Source: Bolinopsis microptera
Lineage: Eukaryota; Ctenophora; Tentaculata; Lobata; Bolinopsidae
Reading direction: 5' to 3'
DNA: 64,000 bases
Assembly: GCF_026151205.1 (NCBI RefSeq)
Contig: NC_087080.1
Coordinates: forward strand, 567,812 to 631,811
In this document: positions 53,501 through 61,094 of the stretch, piece after piece
Numbering within the stretch: the stretch's first letter is position 1
How the letters are laid out: each line of letters starts with the position of its first letter
Program-made: the position numbers and the translations under genes
The notes under the pieces: model-generated
What the model was told of the DNA's origin: nothing
Databases searched by the model: none
The model's input: the letters and a program-made list of their open reading frames with translations, nothing else

Positions 53501-56500
53501 CTAGTAGTCTGACACGTTTAGAGGGGGACAACACACCAACCTGCTAGTAGTCTGACACGTTTAGCGGGGGACAACACACCAACCTGCTAGTAGTCTGACA
53601 CGTTTAGAGGGGGACAACACACCAACCTGCTAGTAGTCTGACACGTTTAGAGGGGGACAACACACCAACCTGCTAGTAGTCTGACACGTTTAGAGGGGGA
53701 CAACACACCAACCTGCTAGTAGTCTGACACGTTTAGAGGGGGACAACACACCAACCTGCTAGTAGTCTGACACGTTTAGAGGGGGACAACACACCAACCT
53801 GCTAGTAGTCTGACACGTTTAGAGGGGGACAACACACCAACCTGCTAGTAGTCTGACACGTTTAGCGGGGGACAACACACCAACCTGCTAGTAGTCTGAC
53901 ACGTTTAGAGGGGGACAACACATCAACCTGCTAGTAGTCTGACACGTTTAGAGGGGGACAACACACCAACCTGCTAGTAGTCTGACACGTTTAGCGGGGG
54001 ACAACACACCAACCTGCTAGTAGTCTGACACGTTTAGAGGGGGACAACACACCAACCTGCTAGTAGTCTGACACGTTTAGAGGGGGACAACACACCAACC
54101 TGCTAGTAGTCTGACACGTTTAGCGGGGGACAGAAAACTTATCAAACCTAAAACAAGAACGTATCTATAACATAATCAAATGGAACTGAAGACATATTAA
54201 CCATAACATAAAACACTAATGGTTAAAAGGAAAGAAGGAAGGAAGGGTATGGCTACAGCACTTGTGTATATTCGCTACAGCACCTGTGTATATTCGTTAC
54301 AGCACGTGTGTATATTCGCTACAGCACGTGTGTAGCTATGGTAACGTGTGTATATTCGCCACAGCACGTGTGTAGCTATGGTAACGTGTGTATATTCGCC
54401 ACAGCACGTGTGTAGCTATGTTAACGTGTGTATATTCGCTACAGCACGTGTGTAGCTATGGTAACGTGTGTATATTCGCTACAGCACGTGTGTAGCTATG
54501 GTAATGTGTATATTCGCCACAGCACGTGTGTAGCTATGGTAACGTGTGTATATTCGCTACAGCACGTGTGTAGCTATGGTAATGTGTATATTCGCTACAG
54601 CACGTGTGTAGCTATGGTAACGTGTGTATATTCGCCACAGCACGTGTGTAGCTATGGTAACGTGTGTATATTCGCTACAGCACGTGTGTAGCTATGGTAA
54701 CGTGTGTATATTCGCCACAGCACGTGTGTAGCCATGGTGACGTGTGTATATTCGCTACCTGGAGGAGATAATATCTCTGATAGTGATCACACATTTGTTT
54801 AGACTGGGAAACATAAATGTGCGAGGTTATAAATATAGCAGGGGGGGGGGGCGTCAATCTCATAAACATACATAAATACCTTATACATATACCTATTTTG
54901 AAATCGGAGGGAATAATAGGTATTTATAGGCATTTATACCAAATATCGTCTAGGGCAGCTAAAAGTTACTTATTGAAATTTTAGGTGAAAATATCATGAC
55001 AAGATTTTTACTTAAAAATGTTTGATAAAAATTGGTTTTAAAACTTGATATCAACCCCCTCATGCAGTCAAAACACTTTTAAACACTTAGAATTGAATAT
55101 AGTGTGTTAAAAGTGGGAAAAATACTGAAAAAACAACAAAACCTTTAAATAACCATAAATTTATACATAAATACCTATATACCTATTTTGAAATCGGAGG
55201 GAATTACAGGTATTTATGAGGTTGATGCCCCCCCCCCCCCCCTATACTTATAGCTACTAATTATAGGTATTTATGAGGTTGATGCCCCCCCCCCCCTATA
55301 CTTATAGCTACTAATTATAGGTATTTATGAGGTTGATGCCCCCCCCCCTATACTTATAGCTACTAATTATAGGTATTTATGAGGTTGATGCCCCCCCCCC
55401 TATACTTATAGCTACTAATTATAGGTATTTATGAGGTTGATGCCCCCCCCCCCCTATACTTATAGCTACTAATTATAGGTATTTATGAGGTTGATGCCCC
55501 CCCCCCCTATACTTATAGCTACTAATTATAGGTATTTATGAGGTTGATGCCCCCCCCCCCCCCTATACTTATAGCTACTAATTATAGGTATTTATGAGGT
55601 TGATGCCCCCCCCCCTATACTTATAGCTACTAATTATAGGTATTTATGAGGTTGATGCCCCCCCCCCCCCTATACTTATAGCTACTAATTATAGGTATTT
55701 ATGAGGTTGATGCCCCCCCTATACTTATAGCTACTAATTATAGGTATTTATGAGGTTGATGCCCCCCCCCCCCTATACTTATAGCTACTAATTATAGGTA
55801 TTTATGAGGTTGATGCCCCCCCCCCCCCCTATACTTATAGCTACTAATTATAGGTATTTATGAGGTTGATGCCCCCCCCCCCCCCCTATACTTATAGCTA
55901 CTAATTAATAATTATAGGTATTTATGAGGTTGATGCCCCCCCCCCCCCCCCTATACTTATAGCTACTAATTATAGGTATTTATGAGGTTGATGCCCCCCC
56001 CCCCCCCTATAGCTACTGTTTTCCTTAGGTACTGATTGGGTGTCAGTTACTTGATGGTGACGAGTAGCTATGGTGACGAGTAGCTATGGTAACCTAAATT
56101 GCTCCAATACTGAGGCTGCTCTTATCGGTGTTTGGACTTGACCGATGTTAACACTTAATGAATTGGTATTGACGAAGATTAGTTAGATCAACTACCACAC
56201 CAAGAATGTACTTTTACAGGGTGATTGATATCCTCGACACAGACACCCTCTACCACCTCCAACCTCAACCTCCTCCACCCTCAACCTCCTCCAACCACCC
56301 TCCACCCCTCCCCTCCCTCCCTCCACCTCCTCCCCTCCAACTCCAACAATGTGAGAAAGCGAAACGAAAAGAAGAACAGGCTGTTACTGAGAAATATAAT
56401 ATAATGTGCACAGATGTCCAGGTAGCAGTATTTGAGCAGGTAGCAGCTTATTAAACTATTAACTATCAGAAGGTAGTTGCGAGTCTTGGTATGATAGTAA

Positions 56501-59500
56501 GCAATGACTAATATATATAATATATATGACAATAGCGACTCTAGAGTGTAGACCCAACGTACAGGACATGCGGACAAGCACACTTGTTTAACGCACTTCA
56601 ATTTACTATTGTTTTTAGCCCACGCTTAAAATCTTAAAATCTCATTTACACGACAGTAAAAGTAATTCATGTTAACTTTAAACAGAAAGGCTTCTAACAC
56701 TGGGTCAGATCGCCGAGATCTCACCGTCTAGTAGACTTATCAGACGGTAAACTGCTTGTCTTGTATATAATATTACGTCACTCACATAATATTATTAAAT
56801 CAAATTTGCAAAACCACTCAGGTGTGATGTGATGCCCAGATAGTATTCGTATATATACAGTATAATATAGTATATAGTACAGTTTCCCAGATATTTAGAG
56901 CCTTATTACTTAATGAATTACACAGTTGTAGAATCTAATGAGTTGCCTAATTGGTTACTAGCAAAGTGACAACTTTTTACCAGAAACAGAGTCTCACTAC
57001 AAATAAATATGGGCTCTAAATAATTGACCCCTCCCTACATCTTGTACAAAATACTGGATGATCTTGACACTAAAACTAAAATACAATAAAAAGAAGAGGC
57101 AACCTGTTATCATAGCAACTCGTAAACATAGCAACATGTCACCATGACAACACGTCACCATGGCAACACGTCACCATGGCTACCCGTCACCATAACAACC
57201 CGTTGCCATAGCAACACGTTACCATACCAACACGTTACCATAGCTACACGTTACCATAGAAACACGTTACCATAGCAACACGTTACCATGGTAGAGATTT
57301 CAGCAAACAGGTCGCAACACTGCCACTCAACACTGTACAGCTAATAAAAAGTTATACACTTTATATTAAGTTATACACCAGCCAGTCTACAGACCTATGT
57401 AGTATGTAGTTCTATAGGTATTGAACTTTCTGCAGGTATTAAATTTACGACCGGAGCTGAATTCCTAGCGTGCCGGGGATATGTTACCATAGTTACAAGG
57501 AAATAACCATGGTAACAAGGGATATGTTTTTACTTGCAGCGACACGACTCATTGATGCACTCGTTGAAGCACTCAACTGAAGCACTCACTGAAGCACTCA
57601 CTGAAGCACTCACTGAAGCAGTCAACTGAAGCACTCATTGATGCACTCGTTGAAGCAGTCAACTGAAGCACTCATTGATGCACTCGTTGAAGCACTTAAC
57701 TGAAGCACTCAACTGAAGCACTCATTGATGCATTCGTTGAAGCACTCAACTGAAGCAATCAACTAAAGCACTCAACTGAAGCACTCAACTGAAGCACTCA
57801 TTGATGCACTCGTTCAAGCACTTAACTGAAGCACTCACCGAAGCACTCACTGAAGCACTCAACTGAAGCACTCATCCAAGCACTCACTGAAGCACTCACT
57901 GAAGCACTCAACTGAAGCACTCACTGAAGCAGTCAACTGAAGCACTCAACTGAAGCACTCATTGAAGCACTCACTGAAGCACTCAACTGAAGCACTCAAC
58001 TGAAGCACTCAACTGAAGCAGTCAACTGAAGCACTTAACTGAAGCACTCAACTGAAGCACTCATTGATGCACTCGTTGAAGCACTCAACTGAAGCACTCA
58101 TTGATGCACTCGTTGAAGCACTCAACTGAAGCACTCATTGATGCACTCGTTGAAGCACTCAACTTAAGCACTCACTGAAGCACTCACTGAAGCACTCACT
58201 GACGGGTCTGTACTTTATGGACCCTTTCTAGATACTAGTAATATCTTATTCCATTAACTTAATTATAGAGGATAATTTATTAACTTAATAAGTTATAGTA
58301 TAAATTATATCACACTACTAATGTAGTTTACAGTTTAGTTCACTAATTTCTGGTTCCATCTCCGGTAAGTAACGTCAAAATGTTTAACAAAATGAGAAAC
58401 AGTGTAAAGTTATAGACTGATGCGAAACAATATAGTGTAAAATTATAAACTGATGCGAAAGAATACAGCGAATGAATATAAATGTAATGCAAGAAAAGTT
58501 TAATTTTGCCAACAAAGAAGAATTTATCATACTAGTAACCACATATTATAAAGTACTTAAGTACAAAGAAACTTTAAAAACAAACACTCAGAAGCAGGGA
58601 GCCAACAAAAAGCGGTGGAATTGTTTTGAGAGGGACTTAAACATTACCTTATAAAGTAATGTTACCATGGTAACACTACCATATAAGGTAATGTTCTTGA
58701 CTTGAGTCCCCTCTCTGATAACGTGACCGATAGTCCCTTCTGTTGTGTGAAGTAACAAAAAGTATCGCTAGCAGACATGTGGCGATAACAAGCAGTCAAT
58801 ATCCACAACTCTTCCTTCTCAAACAATCCTCATCTTTATATTAGAAAATATTCATACTGATCAGGAATTTAACCGCACAATGCTATCTATTCTTATTGGT
58901 TAAAATATAGAGTTGGTTTGCGGTTATTATGTTTTCATTTGAGGTCAGGTGAATACTGTCGACAGTGTCTCGGAGTAAATGTTTACTCGCGCGGCATTAC
59001 GAAAACCTATAGAATAACGTGTACTCCTTCATAAATATTCCCTTATAAAAAGGGAGAAATTTCCATAAAACTGTAGGCCAAACCACGAAAGTATTTGAAG
59101 TCTCTCTAATTATTCCTCAGTTATAACAAAAGTGTTGTAGAGTGAAGTTGTAATGTAGTTACCGTGATTATTCAAGAAATATTTTCACAGGACGGTGTCG
59201 CGGTGTGCTTAGTGTGCTACTCACCTCACAACAACAGGTCAGAGACAGACGGGACTGTTACCATGGTTACTTATGTTGGGATTATTCAAATTAGCAGTAA
59301 TTTATTCAGACACAAAACCATTTAATATTCAGAAAGGGACCCGGTTGTTTGCGTATACCGAGGGAATATCTGTTACCATGGTAACGCCCTGTATTATAAC
59401 AGAACGATATTTGTACTATTTTCGTCTGGCATAATCCGGAGTGAACTTTGAATATTTTATATAAGTTGTATCTTACTTAACATGTTCAGATAACTACTAT

Positions 59501-60987
59501 ATAGGTATCAAATCTCAACAAGCCTTCTAAAATATGTGGGGAAAAGGACAAGGTCAGCTTCTTTGATTTCATATTATATGAAATTCCTATTTCCCTAAAT
59601 CCCACTTCTCGAAGTTTTTAATTTTCCAATTTTTCGCTCTCGCTATAATGCAGTACATATCGTTACCATAGTAACCATATCGTCAATCTTTCACAAGCTG
59701 ATAAGCATGAAATGTAGATAATATCTATATTATATAGAATGTTAGATCCTCTAACAAAACACATTTCACTTCTAAATATACAGGATAAAGAAGTAATTAC
59801 AATAAAAATCGCAGTTTATAGGGATCCTATACAATTATAAAGTAACCACGGTTGCCGCGTTGCTATGGTAACTAACCTGTACCATGGACTGAAGTATGAT
59901 CATGTTATTATAGTTAATTATAAAGTAACCACGGTTGCCGCGTTGCTATGGTAACTAACCTGTACCATGGACTGAAGTATGATCATGTTTTTATGCTCCC
60001 TCTCGCACAGTAGTCGGATATAAAGAGCAGGTATGTTAAAGGAGGTAGCTAGCTCAAACATCTCCTCACTAACACGCAGGCTACGTGATAGTTGTTGTCT
60101 GAAAAAGCGTTTAGCAACAGGGAGTAACCATAGTAACAAGGGAGTAACCATAGTAACAAGGAGTATTTATCAAAGTAACAAGGGAATAACCATAGTAACA
60201 AGGGAATCACCATGCTAACAAGGGGCTACCTAATGTTTGCGCAATTAAAGGGGTAAAAGTGACAAAATTTCAAAATATAGTATATGTATGGAATGCAAAA
60301 GGAGAGTTGCCATGGAAACAATAAGTAAAAATATATCTATTCGGTTAAACTTACCTTAAATTGAAGTGATACCTCTGTCTATTGATATTTCCCAACACAT
60401 CCCTGAAAGATACTATTAAACGAAGGGCCGATGATTTGCCAACTTTAATCATAGTATATATGTAGTATAGTAGTATAGTAGTAGTATATAGTATAGTAGG
60501 GTATAGTAGTATAGTACTTATACTATATAATAAGAAAACACTATGTTTTTTGTTGTGAGCGTTGAAATATACAAGTCAGTAGTGATGTCGCCCAAAGGTA
60601 ATTATATAATTAGTCTAACGATTGAAAGTAGTCATGAAAACGATGTTTCAATTTTCACAACTACAATTAATTACATTTATTGAGGTGATAATCCCTGGTG
60701 GATGGCCGTAAAAAGGGATTATCACCTCAATAAATGTAATTAATTGTAGCTGTGAAAATTGAAACATCGCTTTCATGACTACTTTCAATAATACTATGTT
60801 TACAGTACAATCTTCACTTTTCTAAATCTGAAATACGCTGTATATAGTAATAATTGTAGTAACCATGGCAACCATAATAACCATAGTAACCATAGTAACA
60901 ACTCACTTGAAGTGTGTGTTCTTGTAATCGTCCTCGTTGTAACTCATCTGAGGAGTTAATTTTGACAGCATGTTCCTCAACATAGCT
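26456..60987 (-). CDS. INPP4: INPP4-family PI(3,4)P2 4-phosphatase, C-terminal 630 aa
   Basis: Fifteen exons with AG/GT borders and matching phases: 60907-60987, 60355-60402, 59960-60098, 38933-39146, 37590-37679, 36615-36751, 36365-36460, 35158-35286, 34560-34685, 34305-34439, 29474-29670, 28273-28381, 28065-28163, 27708-27862, 26456-26594. Family motifs in order: WAPVNLHAQ, LTVGAWCGHWDKFKNGGL, FESLLSTHGDESGMLEDM, FNHGINEQQTIA, the catalytic CX5R in FTSCKSAKDRTSMS, and the C-terminal YKPPPGTFG. The enzyme removes the 4-phosphate of PI(3,4)P2 in PI3K signalling. The N-terminal C2 domain is upstream, beyond the right edge. The family is about 920-980 aa, so roughly two thirds is present. The gene carries a nested Kv channel and several satellites in its introns. 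Confidence 0.93.
26640..27706. repeat. ~36-40-bp satellite, GTTACCATGGTTAC core, abutting a donor
   Basis: About 27 units with TGTTACCATGGTTACATGTG and ATACTCAATGTCAT. On the minus strand the array starts at the 5' splice site of the catalytic exon. Its unit (GAGTATCACATGTAACC) resembles the first bases of that intron (TTAGTATCACGTCATGTAACC in two parts). ORFs across it are artefacts. Confidence 0.95.
27708..27862 (-). CDS. INPP4: INPP4 catalytic exon (CX5R)
   Basis: Acceptor ATATGACCAG, phase 0 start; IGRDIGCVRFTSCKSAKDRT. C-K-S-A-K-D-R is the P-loop of INPP4 phosphatases (nucleophile Cys, phosphate-binding Arg). Ends AGAAG/GTTAGT in phase 2. Confidence 0.96.
27970..28052. repeat. TGTTACCATG decamer repeat
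   Basis: Seven or eight copies of the half X-box sequence lie just downstream (minus strand) of the donor of the exon at 28065. Confidence 0.95.
28065..28163 (-). CDS. INPP4: INPP4 exon
   Basis: 33 codons, phase 0 at both ends (TTTGTCAG acceptor, GAGCAG/GTAACA donor); ...KRGKCSDFIVLAEQ, running in frame into IGRDIGCVRFTSC. Confidence 0.92.
28273..28381 (-). CDS. INPP4: INPP4 exon
   Basis: Acceptor CTTTGCAG, donor TTTAAG/GTAGCT. One base completes Lys; then INETGQQDKICEQFLEDLQF. Phases fit both neighbours. Confidence 0.88.
28408..29175. repeat. 33-bp satellite with CCCCTTTAAAGGGG-like hairpins
   Basis: About 23 units, each with CCCCCTTAAAGGGGAG followed by TCACTGCAGCGTGTCTG. The CCCCTTAAAGGGG palindrome can form a hairpin in every unit. 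Its ORFs (PLKGESLQRV-type) are periodic artefacts. Confidence 0.96.
29474..29670 (-). CDS. INPP4: INPP4 exon with GINEQQT motif
   Basis: Acceptor TTCTCCCTCAG, donor TACAA/GTTAGT, phase 2 at the end. Contains TFFPLFFNHGINEQQTIAYK, corresponding to the highly conserved FNVGINEQQTLAE stretch of INPP4. Confidence 0.95.
29733..34320. repeat. 38-bp X-box satellite seeded by an exon-intron junction
   Basis: About 120 units over 4.6 kb: TGCCATGGTTACCTGGACTG plus TAATATCTTATCTAGTGT, with longer variants (GTTTAGTGTTACC, GTTAACTGTATAATTTAA). Blocks recur at larger scale: the variant CTGACCTGTAATATCG reappears at about 29997, 30711 and 31637. On the minus strand each unit reads GATATTACAGTCCAG/GTAACCATGG, the exact end and donor of the exon at 34305. 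Confidence 0.96.
34305..34439 (-). CDS. INPP4: INPP4 exon (FESLLST motif)
   Basis: 45 codons, phase 0 at both ends. Contains LSDLVIPVMFESLLSTHGDE followed by SGMLEDMQ, matching the QYEGLLSTYSDEIGMLEDM region of INPP4. An in-frame acceptor 9 nt further in (34430) is an alternative. Its last 15 bases and donor are the seed of the adjacent satellite. Confidence 0.94.
34560..34685 (-). CDS. INPP4: INPP4 exon
   Basis: 42 codons, phase 0; REHFLNLLNRFEACFSQLLS then AVVSGFIVSL, corresponding to the FSQALAGLVCGFI region of the family. Confidence 0.9.
35158..35286 (-). CDS. INPP4: INPP4 exon
   Basis: 43 codons, phase 0; acceptor GATTTTCAG, donor ACTCAG/GTTACC (weak). TLSADLEKIVANIKVTSKET and helical sequence; less conserved, placed by phase and order. 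Confidence 0.85.
35298..36312. repeat. 28-bp X-box satellite, about 36 copies
   Basis: Units ATGTGATGTCATGTGTTACC + ATGGTTAC, with GGTTCCAGATA variants. The array ends about 12 bases from the acceptor of the exon at 35286. Confidence 0.96.
36365..36460 (-). CDS. INPP4: INPP4 exon
   Basis: 32 codons, phase 0; VSDLILLSKEKVTRTALEGL. Acceptor CTTTGCAG, donor GAAATT/GTGAGC. Confidence 0.87.
36615..36751 (-). CDS. INPP4: INPP4 exon
   Basis: Two bases complete the Asp codon from 37590; then GDKFSERREKYRVLKKVEAL. Ends phase 0 at GATATT/GTAAGT. Confidence 0.88.
36853..37605. repeat. 84-bp repeat carrying copies of a splice donor, 9 units
   Basis: On the minus strand each unit contains AAAG/GTAAGTCTTT, CTAG/GTAAAAG and AAAG/GTGAGTAACC plus two X-box-like sites. 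The unit overlaps the true end of the exon at 37590 (TTTACTGG/GTAAAAG). The 249-codon + strand ORF across it is a periodic artefact. Confidence 0.94.
37590..37679 (-). CDS. INPP4: INPP4 exon (FKNGGL motif)
   Basis: Poly-T acceptor ATTTTTTTCAG. Split codon T/GT, then SRDHYCLLTVGAWCGHWDKF and KNGGLLSLL, matching the family TVGAPAAH.QGFKNGGL. Ends phase 1. Confidence 0.93.
37806..38915. repeat. 12-bp repeat GGGGGAGCTGAA, about 92 copies
   Basis: Purine-rich, strand-asymmetric array, all units in register (GAAGGGGGAGCT with rare GAAGAGGGAGCT). Because 12 is a multiple of three, it is open in several frames on both strands, giving ORFs of 347-471 codons that are not genes. It starts 18 bp past the donor of the exon at 38933. 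Confidence 0.97.
38933..39146 (-). CDS. INPP4: INPP4 exon (VNLHAQ motif)
   Basis: Acceptor CTACAACAG, donor TCTT/GTGAGT, phase 0 to 1. GFSEEVSSIAAVSRATKISQ ... SEYKWAPVNLHAQVLEVST; the PVNLHAQ segment matches FVPINLHLQRM of INPP4. Confidence 0.92.
39147..39879. other. Intron sequence 3' of the nested channel gene
   Basis: No exon. Isolated GTTACCATGGTTAC copies near 39259 and 39530 and short ACTGGTAACT repeats (39790-39860). An 86-codon minus-strand frame at 39352-39612 has no recognisable features. Confidence 0.5.
39880..41286 (-). CDS. Shaker-like voltage-gated K+ channel, intronless
   Basis: 468 aa from the ATG at 41286 (AATATGG context). The frame is open further upstream (ATGs at 41328 and 41484), but those residues look like UTR. 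T1 tetramerisation domain about 69-156 (ICVSGRVFEL, FFFDRNR); S1 about 192-210; S2 226-247; S3 257-276; S4 290-312 with arginines every third residue (LFRMARVARCLKLIRR); S5 326-350; pore with TIGTIGYGNI (filter about 374-379); S6 384-411 with VPM instead of PVP; short C-terminus. It opens on depolarisation at the plasma membrane to pass K+. TIGYGN replaces the usual TVGYGD. It lies in an INPP4 intron, same strand. Kv1-type by T1 domain; exact subfamily unknown. Confidence 0.95.
   Translation of the reverse strand: MASNNMSTTIIATMTTEQQHCRSRASDKMLDMSRDNSPMLGNHGNRDYNFLYPGLQPLSVPSPLSSNGCLKICVSGRVFELTLDQVKRYPDSLLADPDKMAEYYLPALGMFFFDRNRYVFEHIMQFYQTSDGYMEFPDDIPCQLLEIELDFYKIGHRSIKRTEESEEEPVLTVWDKGRRFFNDPGFNVFAKSWMALDIFFIIISVITFVLKTEDVIQLYEEQHYELHLFFWVTTIFCAVFFTVDLGGRLVFCKNKYRFFLEMMPWLDIIAIIPLYVEIFERYLDLRGDLLNILKLFRMARVARCLKLIRRSKKLILIFQILRECKEELSLLLLVWATGTLISGSIMFYVEERANSARFYSILESCWWAITTIGTIGYGNIRPVTAVGLFLTTAIIFCSMIFMTVPMTIIIRRFSDSYEKVERLKTDVKLFGTAPLKTSSWSVSDGIPSLNNNSWAKINDTSRSKSSRF
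41287..42284. other. Upstream region of the Kv gene
   Basis: No other gene seen. Contains GTTACTATGGTTAC variants near 41580 and a C-rich tract near 41745. It would hold the channel promoter; I see no clear TATA-like site. Confidence 0.4.
42285..42500. repeat. 31-bp repeat with TTACCATAGTTACT, 7 copies
   Basis: Units AGCAGGGAGGTTACCATAGT + TACTATTTGTA. A single copy also lies at 41998-42025, outside the array. Confidence 0.93.
42501..43539. other. Intron sequence with small hairpin
   Basis: No gene seen. Alternating GGTTACTGTGGTTACTATGG near 42780; a hairpin with 10-bp stem GCATCCTACA/TGTAGGATGC and 5-nt loop at 43261-43285. Confidence 0.5.
43540..50106. repeat. 43-bp satellite, first block (~153 copies)
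   Basis: Units GACAACACACCAACCTGCTA + GTAGTCTGACACGTTTAGAGGGG. Nearly identical throughout; almost all variation is at one base (TTTAGA versus TTTAGC, rarely TTTAGAT) and CTAG versus CTGG. No ORF. It lies in the long INPP4 intron. Confidence 0.98.
50107..51611 (+). mobile_element. ORF1-only LINE-like insertion in the satellite
   Basis: 1.5 kb of non-satellite sequence: five ~20-bp 5' repeats (GTGTGCAATCAATCTTT, 50107-50208), one ORF, a 3' UTR ending in a CCCCACGGGG hairpin, and an AAAC-rich tail (51589-51611). The satellite stops at CAACCTG and resumes at AGTAGTCTG, so about 2 bp were lost and no target duplication is visible. No reverse transcriptase is present. Confidence 0.8.
50301..51143 (+). 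CDS. LINE ORF1-like nucleic-acid-binding protein
   Basis: 280 aa from the first ATG. An N-terminal helical region and probable coiled coil (about 60-110), then an RRM-like fold: RSKNFIIFGAPE (141-152), RSRPIKVTLRDPEIVREFL (198-216), a short linker, LYLSPDRSQDERISRQKL (236-253) and KKYYIKNNKVCV at the end. This is the pattern of ORF1 proteins of many invertebrate non-LTR retrotransposons, which bind the element RNA. The ORF is intact, suggesting recent insertion or selection. Family not assigned. Confidence 0.75.
   Translation: MEFSVSTLHELEKQIEDLSDSVLANLNCRKLEDLTHDLFKPKGVTKDVITEIVLKMGSMICKSRNVLRSAAETLDQQKSEQIKTQNELIQCKSGKLASVKETVKTEMKLFTDVVKNNSVASDISPAKIKMAVKSAITEDDRSKNFIIFGAPEQLECEEQEMNERDLVGDIWGFMKFIGRPTITNIERVGVKKSDSPRSRPIKVTLRDPEIVREFLSRAKVLKSVDVADYNFNYNKLYLSPDRSQDERISRQKLVQEMKEGIKKDPSKKYYIKNNKVCVAE
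51612..54132. repeat. 43-bp satellite, second block (~58 copies)
   Basis: Same unit and same A/C variation as 43540-50106, resuming after the LINE-like insertion and ending in TTTAGCGGGGGACAGAAAAC. Confidence 0.98.
54240..54752. repeat. ~40-bp repeat: CACGTG plus CTATGGTAAC, 12 copies
   Basis: Units ACAGCACGTGTGTAGCTATG + GTAACGTGTGTATATTCGCT. Combines an E-box and a half X-box; the ORF is periodic. Confidence 0.95.
54753..55209. other. Non-coding sequence before the poly-C array
   Basis: No gene. Two copies of ACCTATTTTGAAATCGGAGG (about 54891 and 55178) bracket the stretch. Confidence 0.5.
55210..56012. repeat. ~55-bp repeat with length-variable poly-C, 14-15 copies
   Basis: Units TATACTTATAGCTACTAATT + ATAGGTATTTATGAGGTTGATG, then 7-18 C. 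Sequence is otherwise almost invariant; only the C run changes. Confidence 0.96.
56217..56421 (+). CDS. Possible proline-rich/coiled-coil exon
   Basis: Bounded by CTTTTACAG and GTCCAG/GTAGCA and open in one frame: VIDILDTDTLYHL, a proline-rich run, then CEKAKRKEEQAVTEKYNIM. It lies antisense within the INPP4 intron. The proline run may simply be C/T-rich repeat; no partner exons found. Confidence 0.2.
56422..57095. other. Non-coding intron sequence
   Basis: A/T-rich; no gene, no clear repeat. Confidence 0.5.
57096..57292. repeat. ~15-bp repeat CACGTTACCATAGCAA, 13 copies
   Basis: Degenerate units (CGTCACCATGGCAACA, CGTTACCATAGCAACA), each an X-box-like site. Confidence 0.92.
57545..58203. 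repeat. 14-17-bp repeat GAAGCACTCAACT, about 40 copies
   Basis: Units GAAGCACTCA(A)CT with ATTGATGCACTCGTT variants arranged in recurring triplets. Confidence 0.95.
58472..58654 (+). CDS. Small Myb/SANT-like ORF, probably transposon-derived
   Basis: 60 codons: NFANKEEFIILVTTYYKVLK then KETLKTN, and KKRWNCFERDLN. This resembles the Myb/SANT (zeste-type) DNA-binding domain common in invertebrate transposon ORFs (NF...E...L..LV..Y...L..K.TN...K...W). It stops right after the domain. Likely a TE remnant in the INPP4 intron, antisense. Confidence 0.4.
   Translation: MNINVMQEKFNFANKEEFIILVTTYYKVLKYKETLKTNTQKQGANKKRWNCFERDLNITL
58655..59832. other. Intron sequence with isolated X-box palindromes
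   Basis: No gene. Perfect GTTACCATGGTAAC at 58661-58674 (inside ATTACCTTATA...TATAAGGTAAT arms) and 59372-59385; GTTACCATGGTTAC near 59258. Confidence 0.5.
59833..59990. repeat. Tandem duplication of an exon end and donor
   Basis: Two 75-bp copies (59833-59907 and 59916-59990). Each contains GGTAACTAACCTGTACCATG, the complement of the exon end and donor GGTACAG/GTTAGTTACC. Only the 59960 copy is joined to the full exon. Confidence 0.93.
59960..60098 (-). CDS. INPP4: INPP4 exon (SFNIP motif)
   Basis: Acceptor GCTTTTTCAG, donor GTACAG/GTTAGT. Encodes QQLSRSLRVSEEMFELATSF and NIPALYIRLLCEREHKN, aligning with REQMSES..SFHIPKELISLHIKED of INPP4. Ends phase 0, matching the exon at 39146 across a 20.8 kb intron. 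Confidence 0.82.
60355..60402 (-). CDS. INPP4: INPP4 48-nt exon
   Basis: Acceptor CTTTCAG, donor TTTAAG/GTAAGT; DVLGNINRQRYHFNLR in the only stop-free phase, fitting both neighbours. Confidence 0.78.
60621..60789. repeat. 75-bp inverted repeat (foldback/MITE)
   Basis: Arms 60621-60695 and 60715-60789 match at all but a few positions (ATTGAAAGTAGTCATG...GATAATCCC and complement), with a 19-nt spacer. It would fold into a long hairpin in the INPP4 pre-mRNA. Confidence 0.93.
60907..60987 (-). CDS. INPP4: INPP4 exon, most upstream recognised
   Basis: Acceptor GTTGTAG, donor TTCAA/GTGAGT, phase 2 to 2. MLRNMLSKLTPQMSYNEDDY, then KNTHFK. Assigned by phase and by continuity with the next exon; family similarity is weak here. 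Confidence 0.7.
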
Positions 60988-61094
60988 CTACAACAGAAGC
61001 AACATACACAGTGCGGTACAGTGCGGCGAGGGTGCGGATTTTCATTGATTAAGCTGCTTTAAGGTTATCACATTAGATTAGGCAGGCAGTGGTC

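Noticed and set aside
43540-54132. CRISPR-like array (short near-identical units)
   Set aside because: There are no unique spacers; the units are contiguous tandem repeats in a eukaryotic intron.
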